Counted from the stretch's first letter, positions 49,557-61,401 are shown. The stretch is 64,000 nt of DNA from Lytechinus variegatus (GCF_018143015.1 NC_054749.1:33040911-33104910); one strand, 5' to 3'. Notes: generated by a model from the letters alone, not told the origin. Made by a program: numbers and translations.

Positions 49557-50311
49557 ACTTGCAAAAGGGGTTAGGTCCACTTTGGACCATTCCGAGAAAA
49601 AATATGTTTTTATTCTCACTTATTGCAATATTCTTATGAAATAGTAAATTGTCATGATGTAATACCTTATCATGTGAATATAAAATTGGGTATAAAAGAA
49701 ATCTACCTGTCTTAATTTTTTTCTATATATTTAAAAAAAAATTATCATTGTGGACCTAACCCCTTTTGCAAGTAAACTGAAATGAATCCAATCTCTTTTG
49801 AAAAAAGGTTATTTTTCTTTGCCACTTTCATTTACGTTTTCACATTTTCTTTCGTATCATCAGAGTGACTAAAAATTTAGAGGTTTAGAGACAGAAAACA
49901 ATAAAATTTATGAAAAATGGACCTAACCCCTTTTGACAAATGAGTTTTTCAGAAGGGTTTTGTTGCAAAAGGGGCCAGGTCCACTCCAAGAAAATCTTTT
50001 TTAAATTCTCTCATATTGCAATATTCTTATGCAAAACTGAATTTTCATGATACCCTTCCATGAGAACATGAAATTGGGTATAAAAAATTTCTACCTGTCT
50101 TCATATCTTTTATAATATTCTTTTTAAAAAAAAATCTGTATGGACCTCACCCTTTTTGAAAAAAAGTGTTTTTTCTTTGCCATTTTAGTTCACTTTTTTA
50201 AAAAGGAATTTCAACTTTTCTATGGTATCATCTTATAGAGCTACTAAAATCTATAACTTGAGACATAAAAATTAAATTTGATGAAAAATGGACCTAACCC
50301 CTTTTGCAAGT
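49557..50311. mobile_element. Foldback element with GCAAAAGGGGTTAGGTCC ends and repeated arms
   Basis: It begins ACTTGCAAAAGGGGTTAGG and ends CCTAACCCCTTTTGCAAGT, exact inverted copies. The same arm word recurs inside, at about 49,750-49,773 (inverse), 49,918-49,938 (inverse, altered), 49,961-49,984 (direct, altered) and 50,143-50,160 (inverse, altered). The element is therefore a two-fold repeated foldback of about 390 bp per unit; the units share TTGCAATATTCTTATG and AAATTGGGTATAAAA. It is non-coding. Confidence 0.75.
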
Positions 50312-51100
50312 GAGCTCTTCAAATATAGATGTATTACTAATCACAGTACCAAATGACATTAACAGCTATAAACATGATAAATGGCACAGAACTTTACAGA
50401 TATAGGTCTATTGAATGCATCATGAATGTAAACAGTCACAATTAATGAAACAATGACTGACCGATTTTACGATGAAGATTGTTTAGAATTCAATTAGCAT
50501 AATTAACATCGTATATACTATGTAGCTGAAGGAAAAATTTTTAAAAGAAATATGGATAGGGATTTACTGAATATTATCATGATTATATTCTGGAGGAGAT
50601 AAACTCATACTAAAGGTTGCTATAGCGTAGAACTTTCGCAATGATAAAAATGCAGAATAAAATGAGTACGGATTATTATTAAAAGTAGTCTTAGATACTG
50701 AAAATCTAAGCATATAACTACTCGTATTTGAATAAAACAAATCATATTGAATTACTAACAGGTTTGTACGCAAAAAAAAAGGTTTTAAGATGCTGGCTCT
50801 TCGAGATTTTTCTTCTCTCCATATTTCACTCCACCCACTGAATGTCTTTCGTGAGATTCCATTCACCCGAAGGACTAGCACGTGGACCAACTTACAAAAA
50901 TGTTAATTTTTAAGATCGTAATAATGATATTTATCTAAACATTGATCTGGCTGGCGGAGTTATCTTCCGAAATATTATTGTTAAAGTGCATGAATATAAG
51001 ATCTCTGTTAACCTGAGCATTACAATTATTTCATTTCATGGCATACAATTAGCAGAGGTGAGGAGGAAAGAGTCATTTATTTATAATCGGAGCATAATTA
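50312..51100. other. Intergenic, nothing recognised
   Basis: No gene or element supported. A 108-aa minus-strand frame (50890-50564) has no recognisable motif. Confidence 0.45.
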
Positions 51101-51102
51101 TA

Positions 51103-51973
51103 CAGTGCGTATCAATAAAGAGTTTACAATTTGAAAAGTGTACAACATGGGGATAATTTTCTCACATATATTCTTGGGTGTGGGTCTCATCTATGAAATA
51201 AAGGTAAAATTTTGACAGAATGTTACTCCTGAGTGAGCACTATCCATTTTTCTAAAGCTCGCAGAAATCGGTTTGGCGCAGGAATGCTCATTTTCAAGCT
51301 TTGTCGAGGAAAAATGGTGAAAACAAAGTGACCATGTGGTACATTTTTTTTCGTACATTTCTTTTGCAATTTTAGCGAATTGAAATAAAACAGATATATT
51401 TAAATATTTTGTAACCCAAGGTAAGCAAAACCTTTACACTTTTTATGCCATCTGGATCTGAGGAAACAAATTAAGTAAACAAAAGTTTATTTCAGACATC
51501 GCCAGCATTTCTTTCACTATTAGTTTTATCATTTAACGTGGGACCACATTTCATTTGATACGTGTTCTCCACACTTTTCACAACCTTGACAATAATTAAG
51601 AAAACTAAAATCAAGCATTGGCCATTTTATGTGAATCCCAGATCCGTGTAAAGCAGATATCATCATGGCCTCATGGCTAAAAAGGTAAAACATATCTTCA
51701 ACTCAATATTCCAAGCTTAAGTCATGTGTTCTTCATGATTAACATCTACTTTTATTTACATAACTTCATAATTTCCAAGTTCTGCGCAAATAATTTTCAC
51801 GAACTTTTCAAAATTAAGTGGTGCTCACTCAAGCGGAAAGATTTTTCGACAGTCATATCGTCATTTAATTAAAGGGATCTGTACAAATGTTTAAATGTGG
51901 AAAAAGCTTCAGGATATTGCAAATATATGATTTTACAGCATTATTTCTAAGTGTAAACTTTTGATACGCAGTG
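51103..51973. mobile_element. Tc1/mariner-like foldback element, CAGTGCGTATCA family, copy 2
   Basis: TA on both sides (51101-51102 and 51974-51975). It starts CAGTGCGTATCAATAAAG and ends CTTTTGATACGCAGTG. Internal words shared with the 56907 copy include GGGTCTCATCTATG and GTGGTGCTCACTCAAGCGG, in inverse arrangement. At 871 bp it is the most compact copy and the best view of the family. Confidence 0.8.
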
Positions 51974-52337
51974 TATAATAAACAAATTGAAATCTTACTA
52001 AATTCTAAAAAGAAATGTATATACAACAAATTTCTTCATAAACTGAAGAATATTTCTCAGCGACATGTTGCTATCGTAATTAGAATAGAAAGATAAATCC
52101 TTTCCTCATAATTTGCATAACCCCACTCTGCTTTCATAGATCGAATCATGCCTACAACAATGTATTTTATTTCGATTTTCAAATACAACTACAATTATGA
52201 CCATGCATGTTAATGATTATTTCATTTAAATTGTCATGATTATTTTTTCTCTCTTCTGTGTTCATGATAATTATGTAATTAATGCTGTTTATTTTGTCTT
52301 TTATTGGAGTGCAGAATAAAAATACATGTACTTCAAC

Positions 52338-52850
52338 CAACCAACTAACTAACCACCCATCCGACCCGACCAACCAACCAACCGACCGACCACCAAACCA
52401 ACCGACCGACCAACCAACCAACCAACCAACCAACCACCAAACCAACCACCAAACCGACCACCAAACCGACCGAACGACCAACCAACCAACCAACCACCCA
52501 CCCACCAAACCAACCAACCAGCAACCAACCCACTAAACAACCAACCACCAAACCAACCAACCAACAGACCAACCACCAAAACCAACAACCAACCACTAAC
52601 CAACCAACCAACCACCAAACCAACCAACCAACCACCAAACCAACCAACCGACCAACCAACCAACCAACCAACAACCAACCAACCACCAAACCAACAAACA
52701 CACCAACCAACCAACCGACCAACCGACCAACCAACCAACTAACCAACCGACCGACCCCACCGACCGACCAACCAACCAACCACCAAACCAACCAACCAAC
52801 CAATCAACCCAACCAACCACCAACCCAACCTTCAATCAACGAACTCCCAA
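52338..52850. repeat. AACC tetranucleotide microsatellite, about 0.5 kb
   Basis: Long runs of CCAA with interspersed CCGA and CCACCAAA units. The five overlapping frames through it give Gly-Trp-Leu-Val (minus) or Thr-Asn-Gln-Pro (plus) repeats, which are translation artefacts. Confidence 0.95.
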
Positions 52851-53643
52851 AACAGAACAAACAAACAAACCTTTATTTCTATACAAGATCGGTAATTCTT
52901 AACAAGCCCCTGTACACAGATGTCAACATGAGATGATCGTTATTTTCTGTATAAGAGCTGAATTCAAAGAGTTCAACTACTGTATGATTGGAATTAAAAC
53001 TGATAAATTAAAATGAAACATCATATTATGTTGTTATTTTTTTAAAGATTAAACCTACAATTATCATATATTTCAACAGCGGGGTCAAACGTATTTAGGG
53101 TATTCTTTTCTTCAAGCTTTTTTTTAAGACCAGCCAAACGTGTTTAGGATATGTTTTTTCCCCCAAGCCTTTTCCCCGATGTCATATTTTGGCGACAGCT
53201 TGTTTAGGGGCCAAAATGTGTAAATGAAGCCCGCAAAAAAACTTGTTTAGGGGGTTATTTTGTACATAGGGGAAAACTCGTTTTGGAAATTACATGGTCA
53301 CGCGAGTGTACAGCAATAATTATTTAACTGCCCCTCCCCCGGAATTTACATAACTGTTGGCATTAGCAAATTAATGACGTTAATTTTACATGCGTTGTTA
53401 ATCCAAAGTAATTTTTACAAAAGAAAATTTGTGTACTGTATATTTGGCACTTTTAGAGTAAGCGGGTATTATACGTGTTAACATGTTCCCCTTATGAACA
53501 AATGTTATTTTTCAACCCTACATGACGATTGAGAATCTACCTCTCAAAGTCGCGATTGCTGGTGAATGGTGTTAAAAAAGATGGACACTTTTTCCTAGTT
53601 TTGACTGGATGTGAGTGACCGTACCCCCCCCCATCCCCGAATT

Positions 53644-54931
53644 TCAAAGATAAGTAGCTCCAGGGACCACCACATCGTCGTAATGATCACCTCGTCTAGG
53701 GCACCTTCCGGATTCCTTCCAATTTGGTAGAGGTTGGACCATAGGCCCACTGTTGATGTAATTCACCACAGACGTGTAATTATGAACTCTCTGATCAGCC
53801 TGCTGTCCAGGATACATCGGATGCATGTATTCGTGGCTCAGGATATTCCCTTCTCCACCTTTGGAATTCTGGCTGTCGACCATATTAACATAGTTTGGAT
53901 GATTTGCACTTTGTTGATCGATGTTGGTTTCCATCATTTCCTCTGTATCAGGCTCATTCGGTGATGTGTCTTCACTCATGGATTCGCAACCCCCAGAACT
54001 GTCCTTTCTGTTGGCTTTATTTTTCTTATAATAACGTCTTATAACAAAAATGGCGCTCATCAACATCAGAATGAAGACAGGTTCCAAAATGGCGACAACA
54101 ATAGCCATATTGTCCGAACTGGCATTCTTGTTTTGTGATGGGTAAGGTGTGGTAACAATAAATACATATGTATCAACGGGTATTTTGTTTGACGGGGTAG
54201 GCGTGTAAGATAATGTCCAGGATTTATATCGAGTCATTTCTTGGGTAGTCGAGTAAGATGATGGTATGTTGGATTGAAGTGGTAGCGTGCATGTGATTTT
54301 CTTCTCCCGGTCAATATACAAATAGAATTCAGGTTGAAATTTCTCTAATTCAGATTTATACACAAGAAATGAAAAACCATTTTGGGTAATAACCGTGTGG
54401 CGATAGACTACATGCTTATTATTAGCATAATAAAGATATAGGCCTATTTGTGTATCCTGATCTGCCCGATAGTAATTATTATCCAGACTACAAAGCACGT
54501 TGATTTCGTTTGAACTTCCAGGAGTTGTTGAAATGCAATTAGAACAGCTGACGACACGTAGATCAAAGGACGCAATTTCTTCATAACGATAATTACGACA
54601 CTTGAAGATAGCAGAATCATTAGTTCTGATGTTAGAGAGAGTTATGCGATTAGAATCAATGATGGACTTGTATGGTACCACCATAATAATGACGATATTT
54701 ATAACGAGGATCGTCGGTGAAGACACCTCTCCAATCTGCAATTAATGTTTCATTTTGAAACCATCTCCTGTAGTTATCACTTAATATTACTCCCCGAGTA
54801 TAACAGCTCAGTGTAATATCATCTCCAACATAAGCTATTTTTAACTCTGGATCCCCATCCACCATGTACACCATACAAAAAGTTAAAAATGCAGTCAAAA
54901 GAACACTTAACAACCGAGAAATATCAGCCAT
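53644..54931 (-). CDS. Intronless Ig-domain type I membrane receptor with tyrosine-rich tail; one apparent frameshift
   Basis: The start at 54931 opens a signal peptide (MADISRLLSVLLTAFLTF) and an Ig V-like domain with the B-strand cysteine in TLSCYTRG and a C-strand Trp in YRRWFQNE. Around 54,690-54,660 the frame must change; the sequence then continues in the frame ending at 53644 with NRITLSNIRTNDSAIFKC, the E-F strand DSAxFxC signature. A second cysteine pair (VLCSL and ITCTL) suggests another Ig-like domain. A membrane helix (AIVVAILEPVFILMLMSAIF) and a tail of about 130 residues follow. The tail has tyrosine motifs YVNM, YMHP, YTSV, YINS and YDDV, candidate SH2 sites (YVNM fits Grb2/PI3K). 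Such proteins act as immune or adhesion receptors; this one's ligand is unknown. The frameshift may be a sequencing error or pseudogenisation. Confidence 0.7.
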
Positions 54932-54934
54932 CTT

Positions 54935-56906
54935 TCAGAACTTGGATCTCATGCGAACAATGATGAAGAACTAAAAAAAATACGAAGGATGAGCTAGAGC
55001 TATGTTAGAGACTGAACAATGAAAGTGGAATTACTCTAGCCCAAGCAATATAAAGATTTACCATGGTTACCGTGCAAAGTATGTATCACGGAAGACGGAA
55101 GTTTGCTATACCTGAAACACTGGCGTATAAACAGATTTTTAAGAAATCCACGATCGAGGGGAAAAAATGACAAGAAAAGAGAAGAAAAGTGTTTTTCTGC
55201 ACATTGTGTTATGATCTGAAGATCTACCCTTCCCGTAAGCCAGGTTCTAACCCCGCTTTTTACCCGCTTTGCGCCACTGATAATGATGTTTAATATGAAA
55301 TAGAAGAATACAATTAATGCTTGTGTTAAACTTTTGGTTAAAACTGTAGTTCAAAATAAGGGCCTTTCCTCTATTTTCAACTTATCTTTGTGTCTTCTCT
55401 TCTTTCTTTCCTCAACTATTTAAAAATAAACTTGTTCAGTTATGGCTATAGTCCGATACAAAAGGCCCACACTCACATCTCTTCACATACCAAAACACAC
55501 AGACACACACTTACCAAAACCCACACGCACACCCTCACACTATATTTCTCATCTTTTTATATCAGATATTTTATATTTGTTTATTGCTTAATATCTTTAT
55601 AAAGGATGTGATATAAAAGCCGCGCAAATTCAGACATTGAAAATGGGTAAATTGAAAGGTCCGAATTTGTGTTTTTTCTCCAACATACGTTGTCAATGAA
55701 AAAAAAAAACAGTTTGTTGGTTTATGTTCTTCATGAAATTAACTGATAAATGTAATAGTGTAGGCCTATGAGAATTGAAAGTGTTGTTGTTTAAGCAACT
55801 GGAACAATGGCTTGTTATTTTGGGAAATGAAGTAATGCCATGTTTATTATTTTTGGAGGCCTTATTTCTTTGAATTTCCATAAGAACTACACTCAGTTTC
55901 CTGTATACATTGACTCGCAAGTTCCTTGGGGGCGGGGGAGTAATTGATATAACCATAGGCCTACTGTAGTATAGGAATGAATAGTAAATTGACCCCGAAT
56001 GATTAGGTCTTGAAATTGGGACAGGGGAGGGGGGGGGGTGGGGTGGAGGCATAGAGATGGGTGGAGGGCTTTACCACCCTCTGCTACCTTGGCGATAAAC
56101 CGTTTTCATCTAAAGGGTAAAGAATATACACAAAATGTTTTTTTTTCATCTTCTAGTCTTGTTTCTATGATGAGATATAGGAGAGAAAAAAGGACATAAT
56201 ATTCTCATTTCGCCGATCTACACTACATTGAGTGTATAAACTTTAAGAGGGATTTTAAACATTTAATTTCCATAATTTTAAGTGAAATTGCCCGTGCAAT
56301 TGGAAATTAAAATACGAAATCAAAATACAGCTGCATTTTTAACTCCAAATTCATCTCACTACTAAATGGTTATGGATATTGCCAGTTACTTATTAAGCTT
56401 ATAGTTTCCCTAAAATTGGGCAAATGCTATATTATCAGGTCGGTGACATAGACCAATGGTTGGTTGGGTCATTTGAGTGGATAATGCTCTAAGGATTTCA
56501 AACTATCGAAACAGAACAAAGTTTAGGGATGATTTTCTCACATAGGATGGTCGGATTGATGGGACATAACACTTTGCTTGTAGCCCTGTGTGCAAGTGAA
56601 TGTACATTAAGTTCTTTTCCCCTTGAATATTAACCAAATATTGTTTTTATGTTATTGGGTATATTCATTTGGAGGAATCTTCTCTTTAACCTTGTCGTAA
56701 AATTCCCTTTCCACCATCAGTCGTTGGAAGATGGGACGTAGTAACGGACCTACTTCAAATCAACTGAAATATGTCGAGACACTATACCCACGTTGATTGA
56801 TAAATAAAGGAAGCAATATAAAGATGATTTATTTGCAACATTCTTTGCCCAATTTAATCTACAGCGTAGGGATTACTCCTCTATTGAATATGAGTGCAAG
56901 CTTATA
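54935..56906. other. Upstream of the Ig receptor; no further gene recognised
   Basis: On the minus strand, TTTATATTGC near 55,055-55,046 could serve as a TATA-like element about 120 bp before the start codon. A CA/CT-rich microsatellite lies at about 55,465-55,545 and a G run at about 56,026-56,044. Nothing else could be supported. Confidence 0.4.
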
Positions 56907-57585
56907 CAGTGCGTATCAAAAAAGTAGAAATAATCCTATAAAATAATATAATTGTAATATCTTGAAGCTTCTTCCACATTCACATTGGTATAAATCTCTC
57001 TAAGCGAATGTTGATAGAACTGTAAAAAAAAAAAAAAATCCGCTTGAGTGAGCACCACTGACTTTTTAAAAGTTCACGAAGAATGATTTGCGCAGAACTT
57101 GGAAATAGTTAGGGGCCTATATGGATAAAAGTATACATTATTAAAGAAGAGTACATAGACTTTAGCTAAGAAGATTGATTTGGAGATAGTTTTTACTTTT
57201 TAACCTGTTTCTTTTAGTGTTCCTGTATTTACAGTTTCCTTGCCCAAAACACCCCTATCAAGCGCCATTGCGCCCCCTCGACCCCCTCCCCCTCCCGAGG
57301 CCGTATGTGATGATATCTGCTTTACAGCAAGGAGCTGTGATTCACAAGAGAAGGCTTAGGCTTGATTTTCCTTTTCTTTTAATCATGCTTGTCATGCTTG
57401 GGAAACAAGTATTAAATGAAATATGAAATCTAAACCCACTTTAATAATGAAAAAATAGTAAAAATGCTGGAGATGTCTGAAATATGAACTTATGTTTACA
57501 TTCAGTTATGTCCTCGGGATCCAGCTGTTACAAAATGTTAAAATGTATCTTATTTCTACTGGCTGTTTTTCCGCGACACAGTGAG

Positions 57586-57889
57586 AAAGTGAGCATTTCT
57601 GCACAAACTGAAAGTGAGCATTTCTGCACAAACTAAAAGTGAGCATTTCTGCACAAACTGAAAGTGAGCATTTCTGCACAAACTGAAAGTGAGCATTTCT
57701 GCACAAACTAAAAGTGAGCATTTCTGCACAAACTAAAAGTGAGCATTTCTGCACAAACTAAAAGTGAGCATTTCTGCATAAACTAAAAGTGAGCATTTCT
57801 GCACAAACTAAAAGTGAGCATTTCTGCACAAACTAAAAGTGAGCATTTCTGCACAAACTAAAAGTGAGCATTCTGCACAAACCGAAAAT
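57586..57889. repeat. 25-bp satellite, about 12 units
   Basis: The unit GAGCATTTCTGCACAAACT followed by RAAAGT repeats exactly every 25 bp from 57591 to about 57865, with only a G/A alternation and one C/T change. The last copy has lost one base. Three units give a 75-base in-frame pattern, which explains the repetitive 82-aa minus-strand frame; no gene is implied. There are no unique spacers, so it is not a CRISPR array. Confidence 0.95.
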
Positions 57890-57898
57890 GGACAGTGC

Positions 57899-59062
57899 CA
57901 GTGGCGTACCGTGGGTCATGGCATTGGGGGGGGGGGCACCAGCAAAAATTTTGAGTCACTAAGTGAGCGCGCGAAGCGCGCCCAGTTGCTGGGTATACTG
58001 ACCTATTAGAGACATTTTAGGGACAGCGCCATCAAACGGAAATGTCTCTCACTGGTCAAATAATGCGAACGCGAAGCGCGAGCTTAATTTTTTTATATTC
58101 AGACCTAAAAAGGACATTGTAATCATGATACGTACTTGTCTCGCCAAATAATGCGAGCGCGAAGCGCGAGCTGAATTTTTTGTAAATATTGACCCCCAAA
58201 TAGGAAGATTTTAAGGACTATATTTTAGGAATCCATTAAGATTATACACATCTCACCGTAGTAATCTAGTGCGAGTGCCAATAAGCGCTTGCCTATTTTG
58301 TTAGAATTGCATCTAAACATGCACATAAAGCACTTGTAATCATGATTAACATACCCATCTCACCAATCAATCTTGCGAGCTCGAAGCGCGAGCTAAAAAT
58401 TTAGGAAATTCAGAACTGAAGAGGGGCATTTTAAGGCTTGTTTGTAGGAATCCACGAAGACCATACTAACCAAATGATGCGAGCGCTGATGCGAGCGCGA
58501 AGCGCGAGCTGAAAATTTTTGATATTCAGATTAGAAAAAGGGACATTTTAAGGACTGATTCTAGGAATTCATGGAGAGCAGACATATTTCACCAATCCAC
58601 TACTGCGAACGTGAGCACGGACAGGAAATGTTTTATATTGAGACCTTAAAATGGGGGCAATCACTATAAGTAGTCATGAAAAAGAAACATACTATTGTAC
58701 ATAAAGAATAACTCGAAGTGCGAGGAAATATATTTGGCAGTTTGGTGTATGTTGACTTGCAAACGGGAGGTTTTAGTATAGCATGATTATATTTCTCGGT
58801 AAACAGACAATGCGAGGACCAGGAACAATGAAGACATAGGCCCTGAGCAAATTATAAATAAAGTTATGAAAAAAAATGTTTCTTATGTAATATAACATAA
58901 CATAATTATGATATAATATAACATTATAATGAACAATAATGTCTTCTTTCCCAATACGTTTCTCTTCCTTTCTCCCTCTTTTTCTCCTTTTCCCCCTTTT
59001 TTTTGTCAGCCGATGGGGGGGGGGCATGTGCCCCCCATGCCCCCCCCGTAGTTACGCCACTG
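57899..59062. mobile_element. Non-autonomous hAT transposon with perfect 8-bp target duplication
   Basis: The termini CAGTGGCGTA and TACGCCACTG are exact inverted copies, flanked by GACAGTGC on both sides (57891-57898 and 59063-59070). Eight-base duplications and CAGNGGCG-type ends are characteristic of hAT elements. The 1164-bp interior holds about six spaced modules containing GCGAGCGCGAAGCGCGAGCT or variants and no transposase. It landed at the end of the 25-bp satellite. Confidence 0.9.
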
Positions 59063-59424
59063 GACAGTGCTCACCTAAGTGTAACATTCTGTCAATTTTT
59101 TTTAACTTTCATTTGATAGATGAGACCCACGAATATATGTGCAAAAAATATCCCATATTATGTCTTTTTCAATTCCAAGGACTTTTTTTAAAGTGTAAAA
59201 TTTTGACTGATACGCACTGTATATCATGAACATATTTCAACATGCATGCTGTTTAAAAGATAATTATATCAAATTTTACTAATAATAAAATAGACTTTGA
59301 TATGAAAATCTGGATTCCTCACATGTTACCACTATTGTAAGAAAGGAAGTATAAAAAAAATATAATTCAAACACTATAATTTTCGCTCGTTGTGCTCGGT
59401 ACACTATAAAATATGCTTCTTTGA

Positions 59425-59613
59425 AGTGAACATGGAATGTATACACGTAACGCTGATTCACTGAATGCTGTATTACCTAAGCCACATATTGAAAGTTTCA
59501 AGCAATCCTTTAAATTTAGTGCAATAAAGACATGGAACTCCTTGCCAAATGAACTCCAGAATATTTCTAACCTCCTACATTTCAAGAGGTCATACAAAAA
59601 CAAGTATTTGTAA
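59425..59613 (+). pseudogene. C-terminal end of a LINE reverse transcriptase (5'-truncated)
   Basis: The 62-residue in-frame end reads YTRNADSLNAVLPKPHIESF, then FSAIKTWNSLPNELQ, then LHFKRSYKNKYL and stop. The R-N-A-D/LPKP/WNSLP/FK-R pattern is the conserved C-terminus of non-LTR retrotransposon ORF2 proteins of the CR1/L2/Jockey/Rex type. Everything upstream (endonuclease and polymerase domains) is absent, the usual result of incomplete reverse transcription. The exact clade cannot be set from this fragment. Confidence 0.85.
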
Positions 59614-59983
59614 ACTGACAGTAGACTGATTTTTTATCCATATTTTATTGTATAGTTGATTGTATAGTTAATTCTGTATTATGTTGCTGCACTCCTTTCT
59701 TTCCCCTCGCCCTCTCTCTCGCTCTCTACTTCTGCCATTTACTTAACCACACTATCTCTGTCTTACCTCTCTCTATCTTCCTGCTCTCAGTATTTTTTTG
59801 GTGCAACTTTTATTGTAAATTAAGCATACCCAGTATTTTAACTTAATTAAGTTTGTATGCATTCTTATTGTTGTTTGATATTTTTATGTAACAGGACCGT
59901 GTTGAAAAACAGTGTATTTTATCTGAACATGTTATCCTGTATAAAGATGTTTTAATAAATAAATAAATAAATAAATAAATAAA
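59614..59983 (+). mobile_element. LINE 3' untranslated region and AATA tail
   Basis: It follows the LINE stop codon. It includes a CT-rich stretch (59,695-59,780), then ATGTAACAGGACCGTGTTG and ATGTTATCCTGTATAAA, and ends in a run of AATA units (about 59,955-59,983), typical of a LINE 3' terminus. The element's tail shows plus-strand orientation. Confidence 0.75.
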
Positions 59984-61401
59984 ACATTTTGTTTTATGGA
60001 AGGTACAAGGCTTGAGTCGCATCTGGCTCACTCAGTTGAATATACTTAACCAAATATATATGGAAATGATTGTGATATCGAGCCTGTTCCCTGCATCTTC
60101 CCTTGCACCAAACACACTAACCTACCTGTTCCACCCACCCTTTCAAAAATATTCAGGTGACAAAGCTTGAACAAAATACTGAGTAAAAACATATTTTATA
60201 TCTTATCCGTAACTGTAAATTGAGTCCTGAAGCAAACATCGCTGCAACATTATGTGTTGGGACATGCATTAGAAACGTAACGACATTACACGTTGATTGA
60301 TATTATGCATTGGACGATCATTGCATAACATAAAGCGTCACTGCGACATTATCGGTTGTAACAGGGCACATCTATTTTGTCATGGCTCCATCCTCTAAAG
60401 CCTTTATTATGCCTTCACATTCTAAATATGATACCCCACAAAAAAATAATAAGAAATAAAACAGCTGAAATGTTTCAGGCGATATTCAACAGAAATCTAA
60501 TTTGTTTAGTTCTAATATGGTGTAAGATGAAGAAATGTGTTTGAATTTTTCAATTCATTTTTGCATTTTTTTCAGAAAATTCAAAGAAAACCTCTTCAAA
60601 TGCCAGACATTCATACTGTGATACATAATAGCTGAAATGGTTCAAATGAGAATATTTGTGTAGTCCTATATATCTTTTTTGTCTTTGTAAAGTATACACT
60701 ACTTTTGCAAGAATTACATATTATTCAGGGAATATCACTTATGTCATTATACACAATAGCTTAGTGCATCATGAATGCCCTTTTCCCCTCAGTCACATCG
60801 AGACATTTTCTGTCATGACTTCAAACAAAAAGCTCAACTTTATGCTCAATCATTTCCATCAAGTCCACAAATTCACTAATAAATACGGTAACTAGTTGTC
60901 TAATCTGGTGCTGATATATAGAATGACAACAGAATTAAAAAAATTGATACAAAGGTGAATTCTTTATACATTTTTTATTTCTAATATTTATGCATAAAAA
61001 GTGCTTCAATTGCAATGGATAATTTTCCAGATATGCAAATACATTATAGATACATGTATATACACAAATTATATATCTATACAATATAATATTATTCTGT
61101 GCAAAATAGCAAAGTAATATACACCCAGCTTTTTATACAAGAGAATGTACTGATAAAATCATAATTAAGAAAAATCAATAAAAAACAAGCTTTTAATACG
61201 TAATGTAGTCACTATTATAGTGAAATTCTTTGGTCAGACGATACTAACCAATTAGGTCATGGTATGATTGTTGGTTTAGAGATTTCAAGTCAATGTAAGA
61301 ACACTTTTAGTAGATCTGTGTTGTTCCATGCGCTTAGGAGCACCCCAACGCAATATACAATGTGTGGAGCCATGGTCATATTTCCCTTAACATGAGAAAT
61401 A
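59984..61401. other. Intergenic, no gene recognised
   Basis: AT-rich; I see neither exons nor terminal repeats. Confidence 0.45.

Larger units (their letters stand above)
56907..59219. mobile_element. Tc1/mariner-like element, CAGTGCGTATCA family, copy 3, with nested insertions
   Basis: TA on both sides (56905-56906 and 59220-59221). It starts CAGTGCGTATCAAAAAAG and ends TTGACTGATACGCACTG. CGCTTGAGTGAGCACCAC near 57,040 and GATGAGACCCACGAATAT near 59,120 match the arms of the 51103 copy. The interior is enlarged by a 25-bp satellite and a complete hAT element, so the original element was near 1.1 kb. Confidence 0.8.

Noticed and set aside
52179-52835. Overlapping Gly-Trp-Leu-Val-rich frames
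   Set aside because: Translation of the AACC microsatellite.
57506-57754. Repetitive Cys/Phe/Gln frame and CRISPR-like regular array
   Set aside because: It is the translation of a 25-bp satellite; there are no unique spacers between repeats.
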